In this document: positions 17,446 through 26,604 of the stretch, in pieces | Position numbering within the stretch: the stretch's first letter is position 1 | How the letters are laid out: each line of letters opens with the position of its first letter | Origin: Rhodococcus sp. 14-2483-1-2 | GTDB lineage: Bacteria; Actinomycetota; Actinomycetes; Mycobacteriales; Mycobacteriaceae | Assembly (NCBI RefSeq): GCF_002259405.1 | Contig: NZ_NPFW01000023.1 | Span: 62,001-126,000, forward strand | Length of the DNA: 64,000 nt | Direction: 5' to 3' | Notes under the pieces: model-generated | Database searches by the model: none | What the model was told of the DNA's origin: nothing | Seen by the model: the letters and a program-made list of their open reading frames with translations, nothing else | Position numbers and translations under genes: made by a program

Positions 17446-18942
17446 TCAGTCGTTTTCAGGGAAGCCGAGGTTGATGCCTCCGTGACTCGGGTCGAGCCAT
17501 CGGCTGGTGACGGCCTTGCCGCGGGTGAAGAAGTGCACGCCTTCCATTCCGTGGGCGTGGGTGTCACCGAACAGACTGTTCTTCCAGCCACCGAAGCTGT
17601 AGTACGCCATGGGCACCGGGATCGGGACGTTGATGCCGATCATGCCGACCTCGACCTCGTTCTGGAAACGCCGGGCCGCACCGCCGTCGTTGGTGAAGAT
17701 GGCGGTGCCGTTGCCGTACGGGTTCGAGTTGATGAGTTCGAGTGCCTCGTCGTATGTATCGACACGGACCACCGACAGGACCGGTCCGAAGATCTCGTCG
17801 GTGTAGATGGACATGTCGGTGGTGACATTGTCGATCAGCGTCGGGCCGAGCCAGAAGCCGTCCTTGCCGCCGTCGGCCTGGACCGTACGGCCGTCGACCA
17901 CGATGGTGGCACCGGCGGCTTCTCCGGCATCGACGTACGAGGCAACCTTGTCGCGGTGTGCCTTGGTCACCAGCGGTCCCATATCGGCACCCGTGGTTCC
18001 GTCTCCGGTGACCAGCGGCGTGGTGCGTTCGACGATCTTCGCAACGAGGTCGTCGGCGATGTTCCCGACGGCGACCAGCGCGGAGATGGCCATGCATCGC
18101 TCGCCTGCCGATCCGAAGCCAGCGTTGACCATCGCGTCGGCGGCGAGGTCGAGATCGGCGTCGGGGAGGACGATGGCGTGGTTCTTCGCGCCGCCGAGAG
18201 CCTGGACGCGCTTACCGTGCGAGGTGCCGGTGGAGTAGACGTATTGAGCGATCGGCGTCGACCCGACGAAGCTGATCGACTTGATCGACTTGTTCTCGAG
18301 CAGTTCGTCGACAGAGACCTTGTCACCCTGGAGCACGTTGAAGACACCGGGAGGTAGGCCAGCCTCTTCCCAGAGCTCGGCGATCCACAGCGACGCCGTC
18401 GGATCCTTCTCGCTGGGCTTGAGAACTACGGTGTTGCCTGCCGCAATGGCGATGGGGAAGAACCACATCGGAACCATCGCCGGGAAGTTGAACGGGCTGA
18501 TGATGCCCACGGGGCCGAGAGGCTGCCGGATCGAGTAGATGTCGACCTTCGTCGACGCGTTCTCGGTGAAGCCACCCTTGAGCAGATGGGGAATGCCACA
18601 AGCGAATTCGACGACTTCCTGGCCGCGACTGATCTCGCCGAGTGCATCGGAGAGAACCTTGCCGTGCTCGGCGGTGATGATCTCGGCGAGCTCGCCTTTC
18701 TTGGCGTTGAGCAATTCACGGAACTTGAAGATGATCGCGGTTCGCTTGGCCAGCGAGGTGTCTCGCCAGGCCGGGAATGCCGCTGCGGCAGAGGCGATGA
18801 CCGCGCGTGCATCGTCGACGGTGGCCAGCGCTACCTGTCCGGTGATCTGTCCGGTCGCGGGGTTGGTGACCGGAGCGGTCTTGTCTGACGTGCCGGCGAA
18901 CGGCTTTCCGTCCACCCAGTGTGCAATAACGTTGTCGGTCAT
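17446..18942 (-). CDS. mmsA: Methylmalonate-semialdehyde dehydrogenase (CoA-acylating)
   Basis: 498-residue aldehyde dehydrogenase, also called IolA, that converts malonic or methylmalonic semialdehyde to acetyl- or propionyl-CoA with NAD and CoA, the last step of inositol degradation. Key motifs are SPFNFPAMVPMWF, SFVGSTPIAQYVYSTGT, the glutamate-lacking LGGAKNHAIVLPDA and the catalytic Cys in GFGSAGERCMAIS. ATG 18942 follows an AGGGAC site. It is the last gene of the leftward iol operon, 24 bases after a broken iolH-like gene. Confidence 0.95.
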   Translation of the reverse strand: MTDNVIAHWVDGKPFAGTSDKTAPVTNPATGQITGQVALATVDDARAVIASAAAAFPAWRDTSLAKRTAIIFKFRELLNAKKGELAEIITAEHGKVLSDALGEISRGQEVVEFACGIPHLLKGGFTENASTKVDIYSIRQPLGPVGIISPFNFPAMVPMWFFPIAIAAGNTVVLKPSEKDPTASLWIAELWEEAGLPPGVFNVLQGDKVSVDELLENKSIKSISFVGSTPIAQYVYSTGTSHGKRVQALGGAKNHAIVLPDADLDLAADAMVNAGFGSAGERCMAISALVAVGNIADDLVAKIVERTTPLVTGDGTTGADMGPLVTKAHRDKVASYVDAGEAAGATIVVDGRTVQADGGKDGFWLGPTLIDNVTTDMSIYTDEIFGPVLSVVRVDTYDEALELINSNPYGNGTAIFTNDGGAARRFQNEVEVGMIGINVPIPVPMAYYSFGGWKNSLFGDTHAHGMEGVHFFTRGKAVTSRWLDPSHGGINLGFPEND

Positions 18943-18966
18943 GTTGTGTCCCTAGGTAAGTGAAAA

Positions 18967-19298
18967 TCAGGAGTGCTCGGAGACGTACTTCCGAATGGTG
19001 TCGAGCTGATAGCGCGAGACCTCGTGCGCGTTCTCGTTCTCCGCGAACACACTCGAGACCATGACGGTGTCGCGGTCGTAGAAGCCGAGCTTGCCGAGGC
19101 CGCCGAAGAACTGGTTCCAATCGACATCGCCGTCACCGATCTTGAGGTGCTGATGCACGCGTACGGCGTTGCCCGGAGGATTGGTGATATGCTAAGGCTT
19201 ACGCGAGCGGTTCTCGCGCCTCCCCGAGATCTGCCACGAAATCGGTCAAGTCGAGAGACGTCGTGATGGAACGGAGTCGGATCGAGAGCGATCTTCAT
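18967..19298 (-). pseudogene. iolH-like sugar-phosphate isomerase/epimerase, internal deletion
   Basis: Both ends of a TIM-barrel inositol-locus isomerase remain, but the middle is missing. It starts MKIALDPTPFHHDVSRL at 19298; the frame is lost within about 20 codons. The C-terminus resumes in another frame as HITNPPGNAVRVHQHLKIGD then VDWNQFFGGLGKLGFYDRD, ending at 18967. Homologues are about 290 residues; about 110 codons survive here. It sits between iolG and mmsA, where intact iol operons often carry this gene. Confidence 0.82.
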
Positions 19299-19303
19299 TC
19301 GCT

Positions 19304-20338
19304 TCACGCGCCCGGGATCGAGGAACGCAGAACCATGTCCACGGCCACGGGAGCACCCGACTCGAGCGACTTCACTCCGGCCTCGCACACAGCTGCTGCA
19401 GCATAGCCATCCCATGCGCCGGGACCGTCGACGTAGTTGCCGGTCTCGGCACCCGAGCGCACGGCGTCGACCCACCGCTGAATTTCCGTGTCGTATGCCT
19501 GACCGAAGCGCTCCTTGAACGACGGTGTGATCGTGCCGCCCCAGGTTCCGGGTGCGGACCTACGCACCAGGCCCACATCGAGACCGATCATGGCACTACC
19601 GCGTTCGGCCACGACCTCTGTCCTGACCTCGTACGCGACACCCGTGGTCACGAACACCTCCGCGTCGACGTGCCGACCGGTCTCGGTCGCGAAGATGGCG
19701 ATCTGTGGATCCTTCAGTCCCGCCGGCGCATTCGTGTTGGCCGACGGTGTGATGATCTGCACGGTCGTGATTTCCTCGTCGAGCAGGAAGCGGGTGACGT
19801 CGACTTCGTGCACCAGCGAATCCTTGACGATCATCGCGCTGTCGAAATGCGGCGGCACCGCCGGGTTTCGATGTGCGCAGTGCACGACGAGCGGCCGACC
19901 GATATCTCCGGAGTCGATCAAAGCTTTGAGATCTGCGTACTCGTTGTCGAAGCGGCGCATGAATCCGACCTGGATGAGTTTCTTACCCAGTTCGGCCTCC
20001 GCCTTCACCACTGCGAGCGAGGTTTCGACGTCCGTGGTCAGCGGCTTCTCGCACATGACGGGCTTGCCGTACTCGAGACACGCGAGGAGCTGCTTCTCGT
20101 GTGTCGGACCGGGGGTCGCGAGCAACACGGCATCGACCTCGGGATCGGCGATGGCGTCGCTCGGGTCGTTGACGACCCGAGCGCCAGGGATGGACGCGGC
20201 GAGCTCTTCGGCCTTTTCGGTGAAGTAGTCGTTGACGACGGCAACGCGTGCACCGGCGATCTTCGAGGAGATGCGAGCGACGTGGTCGGCCCCCATCATG
20301 CCGACACCGAGGACTGCGATGCGCAGTTCGTTGGTCAT
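19304..20338 (-). CDS. iolG: Inositol 2-dehydrogenase
   Basis: 344-residue Gfo/Idh/MocA oxidoreductase that oxidises myo-inositol to scyllo-inosose with NAD. The Rossmann motif GVGMMG is at residues 11-16, the EKP motif at 97-99 (MCEKPL) and the catalytic Asp-His region at 177-180 (VHEVD). Start ATG 20338 follows AAGGAG; the longer frame upstream is ignored. It lies 89 bases downstream of iolD in the leftward iol operon. Confidence 0.93.
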   Translation of the reverse strand: MTNELRIAVLGVGMMGADHVARISSKIAGARVAVVNDYFTEKAEELAASIPGARVVNDPSDAIADPEVDAVLLATPGPTHEKQLLACLEYGKPVMCEKPLTTDVETSLAVVKAEAELGKKLIQVGFMRRFDNEYADLKALIDSGDIGRPLVVHCAHRNPAVPPHFDSAMIVKDSLVHEVDVTRFLLDEEITTVQIITPSANTNAPAGLKDPQIAIFATETGRHVDAEVFVTTGVAYEVRTEVVAERGSAMIGLDVGLVRRSAPGTWGGTITPSFKERFGQAYDTEIQRWVDAVRSGAETGNYVDGPGAWDGYAAAAVCEAGVKSLESGAPVAVDMVLRSSIPGA

Positions 20339-20427
20339 GAAAAAAGTCTCCTTGCGGGTATCAGCTGAACTGGACGGACGGGACCCCGCGGGCTGTTTGG
20401 GAAGTCGATGATCGGTGACGGTGTTCG

Positions 20428-22416
20428 TCAGTGTTCCGACGGACGCAGGAACGGCCGCTGAATCTTCTTCCACGTCTGGTATGTCTCGTATGCGGTCCGC
20501 GTCGACTCGAGGGTCGAGGTGGCACTGACCGGCACATCCCACCAGGACTCGGAATCCGGAGCAGCGATGAGTGGGTCGGTTTCGACGTGGATGACCGTGC
20601 TCGTCTCGCTCGCCTTGGCCGCCTTCACCGCATCAGTGAACTCGCTTCCGTTGTTCACGCGGACGACGTCGACGCCGAGGCTTGCCGCATTCGCGGCGAG
20701 GTCGACGGGCAGGATGCCACCGTCCAGGCGGCCTTTCCACAGCCCCGTCGCTTCGCTCGCCCCGTCGTCACTGCGATACCGGTAGTCGGTGCCGAATCGC
20801 TGGGATCCCAACGACTCCGACAGTGATCCGATGGATGCGAACCCGTGGTTCTGCACCAAGATCATGATGACCTTGACGCCTTCCTGTACGGCGGTGACCA
20901 GTTCGGTCGCCATCATGAGGTAGGAGCCGTCGCCGACCAGGATGAACACGTCGCGGTCGGGCTCGGCCATCTTCGCACCGATACCGCCTGCCACCTCGTA
21001 ACCCATGCACGAGAAGCCGTACTCGACGTGATACCCCTTCGCATCCCTTGTGCGCCAGAGCTTGTGCAGATCACCCGGCATCGAACCGGCTGCACACACC
21101 ACGACGTCGCGGGGGTCGGACAAGGTGTTCGCGAGACCGATGACCTGGTTCTGATTCAGCGGTGCGGACGAATCCTCGATGGCATACACCGACGTCACCG
21201 TGTCGTCCCATGCCTGTGCGAGCTCGGCGACTCTGCTGCGATAGTCGTCCGAGACCGTGAAGTCCCCGAGTGCCTCGGCCAGCGCGTCGAGGCTCTCGCG
21301 GGCGTCGGCGACGACGGAGACACCGCCCTGCTTGACCGAGTCGATCGAGGCCACGTTGATGTTGACGAACTTCACGTCGGGGTTGGTGAACGCGGTGCGC
21401 GAAGCGGTAGTGAAATCGCTGTAGCGCGTACCGATTCCGATCACGACGTCGGCTTCGGTGGCGAGCGCATTGGCGGCCGTCGTTCCGGTGGAGCCGACGG
21501 CACCGACCGATTGCGGGTGGTCGTACGGCAACGATCCCTTGCCCGCCTGGCTCTGCCCGACGGGGATACCCGTCGCTGCGCAGAACGAGGCAAGTGCATC
21601 GGTTGCACGCGAATAGATCACGCCGCCGCCTGCGACGATCAGCGGCTTCCGCGCACTGCGAATCACCTCGGCCGCCCGCTCGACGGCGGACTTCTCCGGA
21701 ACAGGCCGGGCCATGTGCCACGTGCGGGGAGCAAACAACGATTCCGGCCAGTCGAATGCTTCGGCCTGCACGTCCTGCGGGATGGCGACAGTCGCCGCAC
21801 CCGTCTCGACCGGATCGGTGAGCACGCGCATCGCACCGAGCAGAGCGCTCGGCAGCTGCTCGGGGCGCCACACCCGGTCGAAATAGCGCGACAGGGGCTT
21901 GAACGCATCATTGACCGTGACGTCGCCGCTCGACGGAAGCTCGAGCTCCTGCAGCACCGGCGCGCTGGCGCGGGTCGCGAAAGTATCTGCGGGAAGCAGC
22001 AATACAGGAAGACGGTTGATCGTGGCCAGAGCTGCGCCGGTCAGCATGTTGGTCGAGCCCGGCCCGACGCTGGCCGTCACTGCCCAGGCCTGCAGACGGT
22101 CTTTCTGGCGCGCATAGGCGACGGCGCTGTGCACCATGGCTTGTTCGTTACGTCCGAGGACGTACGGCAAGTCCGGTTCGGTGCCGGCTTCGACGGCGTC
22201 GATCTCGGCCTGCAGCAATGCTTGCCCGAGGCCAGCGACATTCCCGTGACCGAAAATGCCGAAGGCTCCCGCGAAGAACTTGGTGCGGACGCCGTCACGC
22301 TCGACGAACTGGTTGGCCAGAAACTTCACGACGGCCTGCGAGACAGTCAGATGCACTGTCGGTTCGGCGTTGTCGTTCTTGCTCGCCGAGATCGGCGCTG
22401 TGGACACCACAGTCAT
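20428..22416 (-). CDS. iolD: 3D-(3,5/4)-trihydroxycyclohexane-1,2-dione hydrolase
   Basis: 662-residue thiamine-diphosphate enzyme that opens the ring of the diketo-inositol intermediate to 5-deoxy-glucuronate. It has the acetolactate-synthase fold: an N-terminal Pyr domain with the conserved E and GPGSTNMLTGAALA, a central domain (GGGVIYSRA) and a C-terminal PP domain with the ThDP signature GDGSYLMM ending in VQNHGFAS. Its ATG overlaps the iolB stop by 4 bases. Full length. Several long antisense frames here are only shadows of its GC bias. Confidence 0.95.
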   Translation of the reverse strand: MTVVSTAPISASKNDNAEPTVHLTVSQAVVKFLANQFVERDGVRTKFFAGAFGIFGHGNVAGLGQALLQAEIDAVEAGTEPDLPYVLGRNEQAMVHSAVAYARQKDRLQAWAVTASVGPGSTNMLTGAALATINRLPVLLLPADTFATRASAPVLQELELPSSGDVTVNDAFKPLSRYFDRVWRPEQLPSALLGAMRVLTDPVETGAATVAIPQDVQAEAFDWPESLFAPRTWHMARPVPEKSAVERAAEVIRSARKPLIVAGGGVIYSRATDALASFCAATGIPVGQSQAGKGSLPYDHPQSVGAVGSTGTTAANALATEADVVIGIGTRYSDFTTASRTAFTNPDVKFVNINVASIDSVKQGGVSVVADARESLDALAEALGDFTVSDDYRSRVAELAQAWDDTVTSVYAIEDSSAPLNQNQVIGLANTLSDPRDVVVCAAGSMPGDLHKLWRTRDAKGYHVEYGFSCMGYEVAGGIGAKMAEPDRDVFILVGDGSYLMMATELVTAVQEGVKVIMILVQNHGFASIGSLSESLGSQRFGTDYRYRSDDGASEATGLWKGRLDGGILPVDLAANAASLGVDVVRVNNGSEFTDAVKAAKASETSTVIHVETDPLIAAPDSESWWDVPVSATSTLESTRTAYETYQTWKKIQRPFLRPSEH

Positions 22417-23294
22417 GCTCCTGTCGGTGCGGTGTGGAGGGGAAGGCGGGGGTCGACCGGCTGATCGGTCCAGCTGCCGCGAATCCACGTGTGTTCGGGA
22501 TCGTCGACGATGTTCCAGGCACGCTCGGCACCCGGTCCGGCCATGACGTTCAGGTAATACATGTGATAGCCGGGGGCAGCAACGGACGGACCGTGGTAAC
22601 CATGCGGCACGAGGACCACGTCTCCCGTTCGCACTTCTTCGAGCACCTCGATCGGTCGCTGCGGGGTGCCGTAGACCCGGTGGTAGCCGAAACCTGCAGT
22701 GCCCTGAGGCCCGTCGGCGATCTCGAAGTAGTAGATCTCCTCGAGCGCCGATTCGGTCGCGGTGTTCTCGTCGTGCTTGTGGCCGGGATACGAGGACCAG
22801 TTACCACCGGGGGTGATCACCTCGCAGGCGATGATCGAGTCGGCCTCGAACGCGTCTGCCGTACCGAAATTGTGGACCTGCCGACTGCAATTACCCGCGC
22901 CGCGCAGTTCGACCGAAATATCCGAAGCGGGCACGTAGCGGAACGGGAGCTCGTTCTTCGCCCGCGCACCGCACAGGGCAAATCGGCCACCGGCTGCGCT
23001 GGCCACCGAGTACGCCGAACCTTTGCCGACGTAGGCGAAGTCGGACGGGCCGTCGAACACCGATGCACGGCCGGCTAGCTCGAACGTGGTGCCGACACTG
23101 GTCACCGATGCCGATCCCGCCAACGGGAGCACCATGATCTCGTCCGGACCCGAATTCAGGTCCACCGACTGACCGGCAGAGAGCGTGATAGTCCACAGGC
23201 TCGATTCGGTCCACCCTGCGCTGTCGGGTGTGACGGCGACGTCGAATCCGTTTTTGCTACCTGCGCCGGCAGCGATGTAGTACTCGGAGTTCAT
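22413..23294 (-). CDS. iolB: 5-deoxy-glucuronate isomerase
   Basis: 293-residue bicupin that isomerises 5-deoxy-D-glucuronate to 5-dehydro-2-deoxy-D-gluconate. The metal-site region reads YPGHKHDENTATESALEEIY, with a second cluster at VPHGYHGPSVAAPGYHMYY. It begins 3 bases after the upstream aldolase stop and overlaps iolD by 4 bases, so translation is tightly coupled. Full length. Confidence 0.95.
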   Translation of the reverse strand: MNSEYYIAAGAGSKNGFDVAVTPDSAGWTESSLWTITLSAGQSVDLNSGPDEIMVLPLAGSASVTSVGTTFELAGRASVFDGPSDFAYVGKGSAYSVASAAGGRFALCGARAKNELPFRYVPASDISVELRGAGNCSRQVHNFGTADAFEADSIIACEVITPGGNWSSYPGHKHDENTATESALEEIYYFEIADGPQGTAGFGYHRVYGTPQRPIEVLEEVRTGDVVLVPHGYHGPSVAAPGYHMYYLNVMAGPGAERAWNIVDDPEHTWIRGSWTDQPVDPRLPLHTAPTGA

Positions 23295-23297
23295 GTT

Positions 23298-24200
23298 TCA
23301 CCTCACCATGTCGACGGCGGTACCGACAGCAGCTTCGACGTTTCCGTCCGGCGGGTAGAGCAACGTGCGACCGACGATCAGGCCCCGAACCGCGGGAATC
23401 TCCAGCGCGCGCGCCCAACTGGCGTACGTCTCCTCCGGAGCGGTCTGCGGGTCGCCACCGAGGAGCAGAGTCGGGAACGTCGTTGCATCCATGACGCGTT
23501 CCATCTCGGGCACGACGGGAAGCTTCATCCACGTGTGGGCCGAGCTGGATCCGAGGCCTTGGGTGATGTGAATCGATTTGATGACCGCGTCGGTACTCAA
23601 GTCGTTCTTGACGCGACCTTCGACCCTGCGCGAGAGGAACGGCTCGACCATGGCGATGAGGTTCGCGGCGGCCAATTCGTCGATTGCCTGCGCGCAGGCG
23701 GTCATCGTCGCCAGGGTGCCCGGATCGTCGAGCGCGATCCGGGTGAGCATCTTCGCACCGTTCATCCGCGCCTTGGCCGTGGAAGCCGCTGTGGCACCGG
23801 TCATTCGATCGTCCAACTCGAACGACGCGCCGGCCAAGCCACCGCGGTTCATCGACGAGAAGACCACCTTGTCCTCGAGCGCACCGAGCAGCACGAGGTC
23901 GTCCAGGATGTCGGCGGACCCGAGCACACCGTCCACGCCGGGGTTGGCGAGCGCAGTGCGGAGCCGGTCCAGCAGCTCGGTGCGGCTGTTCATGGCGGTC
24001 ATGTTCGAGCCGACCGACAGCGCTCCCCGTGCCGGGTGGTCGGCAGCCACGATCATCAGCCGGCCGTTGCCACGGATCGTCGGGCGGGTGACACGAGTCG
24101 CCCATGCACGTTCGATGGCCTGCGGGTCGGTGGCGCGAATCGCGGTGACCTCGGCGTAACTGGCGGCCGCGGGTGCGAGGCTCAAGGTGGTCTCAGACAT
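23298..24200 (-). CDS. DeoC/LacD-type class I aldolase of the iol operon
   Basis: 300-residue (beta/alpha)8 protein. In inositol operons of actinobacteria this family sits where IolJ (6-phospho-5-dehydro-2-deoxygluconate aldolase) is expected. The pathway product would be dihydroxyacetone phosphate plus malonic semialdehyde. Recognisable segments are IVAADHPARGA near residue 50, NRGGLAGASFELDDR, a Lys-bearing KMLTRI strand and the terminal LIVGRTLLYPPDG. It overlaps iolC by 8 bases. The aldolase role is inferred from fold and position. Confidence 0.82.
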   Translation of the reverse strand: MSETTLSLAPAAASYAEVTAIRATDPQAIERAWATRVTRPTIRGNGRLMIVAADHPARGALSVGSNMTAMNSRTELLDRLRTALANPGVDGVLGSADILDDLVLLGALEDKVVFSSMNRGGLAGASFELDDRMTGATAASTAKARMNGAKMLTRIALDDPGTLATMTACAQAIDELAAANLIAMVEPFLSRRVEGRVKNDLSTDAVIKSIHITQGLGSSSAHTWMKLPVVPEMERVMDATTFPTLLLGGDPQTAPEETYASWARALEIPAVRGLIVGRTLLYPPDGNVEAAVGTAVDMVR

Positions 24201-25191
24201 TGACAGCCTCCGTAGCGGTTTGTTCGGCGAGTAGAGCGACTTCGGTGGCGGTGGGCATTGCCGTCGAACATTCGAGGCGCGATGCCACGATCGCTCCTGC
24301 GGCATTGCCGTAACGCAGGATCTTCTCCAGGGGCCAACCGGCCAGCAAGCCGTGGCACAGCGAACCGCCGAAGCTGTCTCCCGCCCCGAGTCCGTTGACC
24401 ACGTCGACGAAGTTCGGTGCCACGGTGACGGTCTGCGTCTTGGTCTTGCCGAGAACACCTTTCGGGCCCATCTTGACGATGGCGAGGGAGACTCCGAGAT
24501 CGAGGAGCGCATCGGCCGCCTTGTGCGGGTCCGTTTCGCCGACTGCGATCTGGCACTCTTCCTTGTTTCCGACGGCGACCGTGACCTGCGCGAGCGCCCG
24601 GCGCACCTGCTCCGTCGCGGCGGCGGGCGAATCCCAGAACATCGGCCGGTAGTCCAGATCCAGCACGGTCAACGGTGCTCGATCTCGGGCCTCCCATGCA
24701 GCGAAATGAGCGCTGCGACTTGGTTCTTCGGACAAACCGGTGACTGTCGACCAGTACAGGCGTGCGTTGCGGACAGCATCCACGTCGATGTTCTCCGGAC
24801 GAATCTGGAGGTCGGGTGCCGATGGCTTCCGATAGAAGTACAGCGGAAAGTCGTCGGGCGGGAAGATCTCGCAGAACGTGACCGGAGTCGCGAACTGGTC
24901 GTCGGTGACGACGAATCGGTTGTCGACGCCCAACCGGGCCAGTTCAGCTGCCACGTATCGACCGAAGGGGTCGTTGCCGACGCCGGAGATCAACGCCGAG
25001 CGGCAGCCCAGTCTCGCGGCGGCGACGGTGACGTTCGCGGCGCTACCGCCCAGGAACTTTCCGAAGGTGTCCACCTCCTCGAGACCGACGCCGGTCTGCA
25101 GAGGATAGATATCGACACCGCTTCGCCCGATGGCGAGGACGTCGAAGGCCGCGGTGTTCGCGTCGGCTGAGGTGGTCACGATCGACTCCAT
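24193..25191 (-). CDS. iolC: 5-dehydro-2-deoxygluconokinase
   Basis: 332-residue PfkB-family kinase that phosphorylates 5-dehydro-2-deoxygluconate. The N-terminal substrate region is GRSGVDIYPLQ with KFLGGSAANVTVAAARLG; the catalytic anion hole GLGAGDSFGG holds the general-base Asp. I start at ATG 25191. The frame extends to GTG 25263, but that codon lies just behind a TTGACA -35 box, so it cannot be in the message from that promoter. First gene of the leftward iol operon, divergent from the GntR gene. Confidence 0.92.
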   Translation of the reverse strand: MESIVTTSADANTAAFDVLAIGRSGVDIYPLQTGVGLEEVDTFGKFLGGSAANVTVAAARLGCRSALISGVGNDPFGRYVAAELARLGVDNRFVVTDDQFATPVTFCEIFPPDDFPLYFYRKPSAPDLQIRPENIDVDAVRNARLYWSTVTGLSEEPSRSAHFAAWEARDRAPLTVLDLDYRPMFWDSPAAATEQVRRALAQVTVAVGNKEECQIAVGETDPHKAADALLDLGVSLAIVKMGPKGVLGKTKTQTVTVAPNFVDVVNGLGAGDSFGGSLCHGLLAGWPLEKILRYGNAAGAIVASRLECSTAMPTATEVALLAEQTATEAVNV

Positions 25192-25268
25192 TGGTGTGAG
25201 GTGTTCGTTTTCGATGAGGGCTTCCGCACGTTTCTTCGGTGCGTCCACTGTGCGTGAGCTCACATACG

Positions 25269-25293
25269 AATGTCAATAGTTTGTCCTGACATT
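25269..25293 (-). promoter_or_regulatory. iolC promoter/operator, copy 1 of a shared 25-bp element
   Basis: Read toward iolC, this contains TGTCAGGACA followed by AACTATTGACA. The TTGACA (25276-25271) can serve as the -35 box. The element matches 26493-26517 at 23 of 25 positions, also placed just ahead of a transcription unit. The near-palindrome TGTCnGGACA fits a dimeric GntR regulator such as the divergent one. Confidence 0.65.
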
Positions 25294-25381
25294 CTTACTT
25301 CCGGTCAAGTGATGTTATCCATCCCCTAGACTTCGTACAAGCCGGTGCCCCACAGCGCCCACCGACAGACGGGAGAGACCA

Positions 25382-26152
25382 GTGACCACGTCGAACACAG
25401 CGGCGGCTGGAACCGAGGCGGCTCAACTGCCCGTCGAACTCAACCGGTCGAGTCCGGTGCCCCTGTACTTTCAACTGGCCCAAGCAATCGAATCCGCCAT
25501 CCTGCAGGGCGTCCTCGCGCCGGGAGAACGCTTCGAGAACGAACTGGCTCTTGCCAAACGACTGAGCCTGTCTCGTCCCACCACTCGCCGCGCAATACAA
25601 GAACTCGTCGACAAGGGGCTGCTGGTACGTAAGCGGGGCGTCGGCACACAGGTGGTTCAGAGTCCGGTCCACCGACCGGTCGAGCTCACCAGCCTGTTCG
25701 ATGACCTCGCCCGCGCCGGGCAGAATCCGACAACCCGCCTCCTCGACTACCAGGTCGGTCCGCCGACCCACGACGTCGCACAGGAACTGAACATCTCCGA
25801 CACGACGGACGTCGTCACCATTCGCAGGCTCCGAAGCACCAACGGTGAGCCGCTCGCGGTCATGGTCAATTATCTGCCGAGCGAACTGGCCCCGGAGCCG
25901 GACGAGCTGGAGACCCAGGGCCTGTACTCCTCGTTGCGTACGCGAGGAGTACACATCAGGCTCGCCCGCCAACGCATCGGTGCCCGCGCGGCCGACCGCG
26001 ACGAGGCGGCCCTGCTCGACGAAAAATACAAGGCACCCCTACTGACCATGCACCGCACCGCTTTCGACGACTCGGGCAGCGTCGTCGAGTTCGGCGCGCA
26101 CGTATACCGGGCGTCCCGGTACTACTTCGACACCACCCTCGTCGATCGCTGA
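25382..26152 (+). CDS. GntR-family regulator of the inositol locus (HutC type)
   Basis: 256 residues. The winged HTH at about 30-95 (YFQLAQAIESAILQGVLAPG, RLSLSRPTTRRAIQELVDKG) is followed by a UTRA ligand domain (VTIRRLRSTNGEPLAVMVNY, YRASRYYFDTTLVDR). Divergent from iolC, it is the best candidate for repressor of both the iol operon and the sugar importer, whose promoters share a palindromic element. GTG 25382 has GGGAGAG upstream. Confidence 0.88.
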   Translation: MTTSNTAAAGTEAAQLPVELNRSSPVPLYFQLAQAIESAILQGVLAPGERFENELALAKRLSLSRPTTRRAIQELVDKGLLVRKRGVGTQVVQSPVHRPVELTSLFDDLARAGQNPTTRLLDYQVGPPTHDVAQELNISDTTDVVTIRRLRSTNGEPLAVMVNYLPSELAPEPDELETQGLYSSLRTRGVHIRLARQRIGARAADRDEAALLDEKYKAPLLTMHRTAFDDSGSVVEFGAHVYRASRYYFDTTLVDR

Positions 26153-26604
26153 GCGAATCGCGGGAGCCGCCGAAGTCGACACACAGAATCGCGTGACTCG
26201 AAAGCATTGACGGGCCGCCGGCAGCGACGGAGTAGACCTACCGTGCAGACCGAGATTCGCTCAGCGAGACCGGCACCGCACTACTGGTCATCGACTACCG
26301 CTCATGGCGAGCGTTCGCGACCGAACCCCCTCTTCACGAACCACAACTGGCCGGGGTTCGTTGTTCCGTCGACTACGTCGCGAAACCCTCTGCCATACAA
26401 CGACTGACGTCATCTCGACTCTCCGGAGACCCGGCACCGCCTCGGGGTCGAATCGCCGGGTCGTGGCCGCCAAGCCCCCGGGTAGATATTCTAATGTCCG
26501 GACAAACTATTGACTTTTCGGTGTGATCGGTATTACATCTTTTCAAGCAGTGCGCCCGGCCCGACATCAGCGGGTCGTCTGGTCATCGAGAGGATGTTTG
26601 GAAA
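26153..26604. other. Intergenic region upstream of the sugar ABC importer
   Basis: About 450 bases with no convincing gene. The right end carries the shared 25-bp regulatory element and the importer promoter. Confidence 0.5.
26493..26517 (+). promoter_or_regulatory. Sugar importer promoter/operator, copy 2 of the 25-bp element
   Basis: Contains the perfect 10-bp palindrome TGTCCGGACA (26495-26504) followed by AACTATTGACT. TTGACT at 26510-26515 is a good -35 box; TATTACAT at 26531-26538 could be the -10. It differs from the iolC element (25269-25293, opposite strand) at only two positions. Confidence 0.65.

Noticed and set aside
20845..22464. A 539-codon open frame on the plus strand
   Set aside because: It lies fully antisense to iolD and has no family motifs; long antisense frames are expected in high-GC genes.
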